From: Spirochaetaceae bacterium
GTDB taxonomy: Bacteria > Spirochaetota > Spirochaetia > Treponematales > Breznakiellaceae
Direction of reading: 5' to 3'
Assembly (NCBI GenBank): GCA_031278575.1
Contig: JAITKD010000148.1
Span: 1-5,262 of the forward strand
Length of the DNA stretch: 5,262 nt
A program made the position numbers and the translations under genes. Shown one piece after another: positions 4,945 to 5,262 of this stretch. The notes beneath the pieces were generated by a model that saw only the letters and a program-made list of their open reading frames with translations, was not told where the DNA came from and ran no database searches. Position 1 is the stretch's first letter, and the number at the start of each line of letters is the position of its first letter.

Positions 4945-5262
4945 ATGAGACCATTACGGATACTGAAACAGGGGGTGTGGTACGAAATCCGTACCCGCGT
5001 CAACAACCGGGAACCGTTGTTCCGTGGCCGCAAAGCCCTGGCGCTGTTTGCCCGGGTGTTCCGTGAGACGAAACTCCGGTTTGTCTTCGAAATTCGGGGA
5101 CTGTGTCTTGTCGATGACTGGCTGACGTTTTATATCAAGCCGGCGGATGGGCTGGAACTTCCGGCTATCAAGCAGTGGCTGAAACAGGTGTTCGCCCAGC
5201 GGTACAACCGGGCGGAAGGCCGGATCGGGCATATCTGGGGGGACCGGTATGGGTCGCGGATA
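4945..5262 (+). CDS. Y1/REP-associated (RAYT-like) transposase homologue, HUH motif lost, 3' end outside window
   Basis: Partial gene: 106 codons open to the window edge. It begins MRPLRILKQGVWYEIRTRVN, followed by NREPLFR (21-27), which matches the RAYT pattern G-x-W-Y-x-x-x-x-R-x-x-N-R-x-x-L-F. Next comes an Arg/Phe-rich helix, then RGLCLVDDWLTFYIKP (51-66), IKQWLKQVFAQRYNR (75-89) and GRIGHIWGDRYGSR (92-105), the last matching the family's G-H-[LVI]-W-x-x-R-Y-x-S box. RAYT enzymes nick DNA using an H-U-H metal site in a M-P-N-H-x-H-L-L segment plus a tyrosine. Here the aligned residues are V-D-D-W-L-T-F-Y, so both histidines are replaced (W59, T61). Any catalytic tyrosine would probably lie beyond the window. 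No Shine-Dalgarno precedes ATG 4945. The frame is open upstream to 4762, and GTG 4870 with AGGGG 8 nt before it would add 25 residues, but family resemblance begins at the ATG. Codon use resembles its neighbours. It may be a decayed transposase or a repurposed protein. Confidence 0.75.
   Translation, partial: MRPLRILKQGVWYEIRTRVNNREPLFRGRKALALFARVFRETKLRFVFEIRGLCLVDDWLTFYIKPADGLELPAIKQWLKQVFAQRYNRAEGRIGHIWGDRYGSRI

Noticed and set aside
4954..5232. A 92-codon open frame on the minus strand opposite the RAYT-like gene
   Set aside because: The plus-strand frame has clear family motifs, while this antisense frame has none and no ribosome binding site.

Overview
The window holds a complete five-gene ABC importer operon of the branched-chain / hydrophobic amino acid (HAAT, Liv-type) class on the minus strand (1-4608). 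A 336-nt divergent intergenic region follows (4609-4944). The last feature is the start of a plus-strand gene for a Y1/REP-associated (RAYT-like) transposase relative that runs off the right edge (4945-5262). The organism is most likely a diderm bacterium with mid-fifties GC by eye. The wording of the transposase-like protein and the spirochaete-like signal peptide of the binding protein suggest a termite-gut type Treponema or related spirochaete. That assignment is from memory of protein families and is tentative.

Layout in transcription order on the minus strand: livG-like ATPase (4608-3844), livF-like ATPase (3860-3141), livH-like permease (3139-2225), livM-like permease (2214-1291), then a 114-nt gap and the livK-like periplasmic binding protein (1176-1). 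The first four genes overlap or lie within 10 nt of each other, and their Shine-Dalgarno sites sit inside or against the end of the preceding gene, so they look translationally coupled. The binding protein is last, the reverse of the E. coli livK-H-M-G-F order. Its leader has a perfect TATAAT and a 21-nt hairpin, which may uncouple its expression from the membrane components. A good sigma70-type promoter (TTGACT-17-TAGGAT) lies at 4712-4684, upstream of livG, with a roughly 70-nt leader containing a 6-bp hairpin.

Together the genes would make a complete importer: LivK binds ligand in the periplasm, LivH and LivM form the channel, and LivG and LivF power it. Several family hallmarks are altered: the LivG signature motif, the LivH NFAHG-like motif and the LivK ligand-pocket serine. 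The true ligand may therefore not be leucine, isoleucine or valine.

The most unusual item is the right-hand gene. It keeps the RAYT scaffold, but the catalytic HUH histidines are replaced by W-L-T while the reading frame stays open. This suggests either a decayed transposase or a domesticated, non-transposing family.
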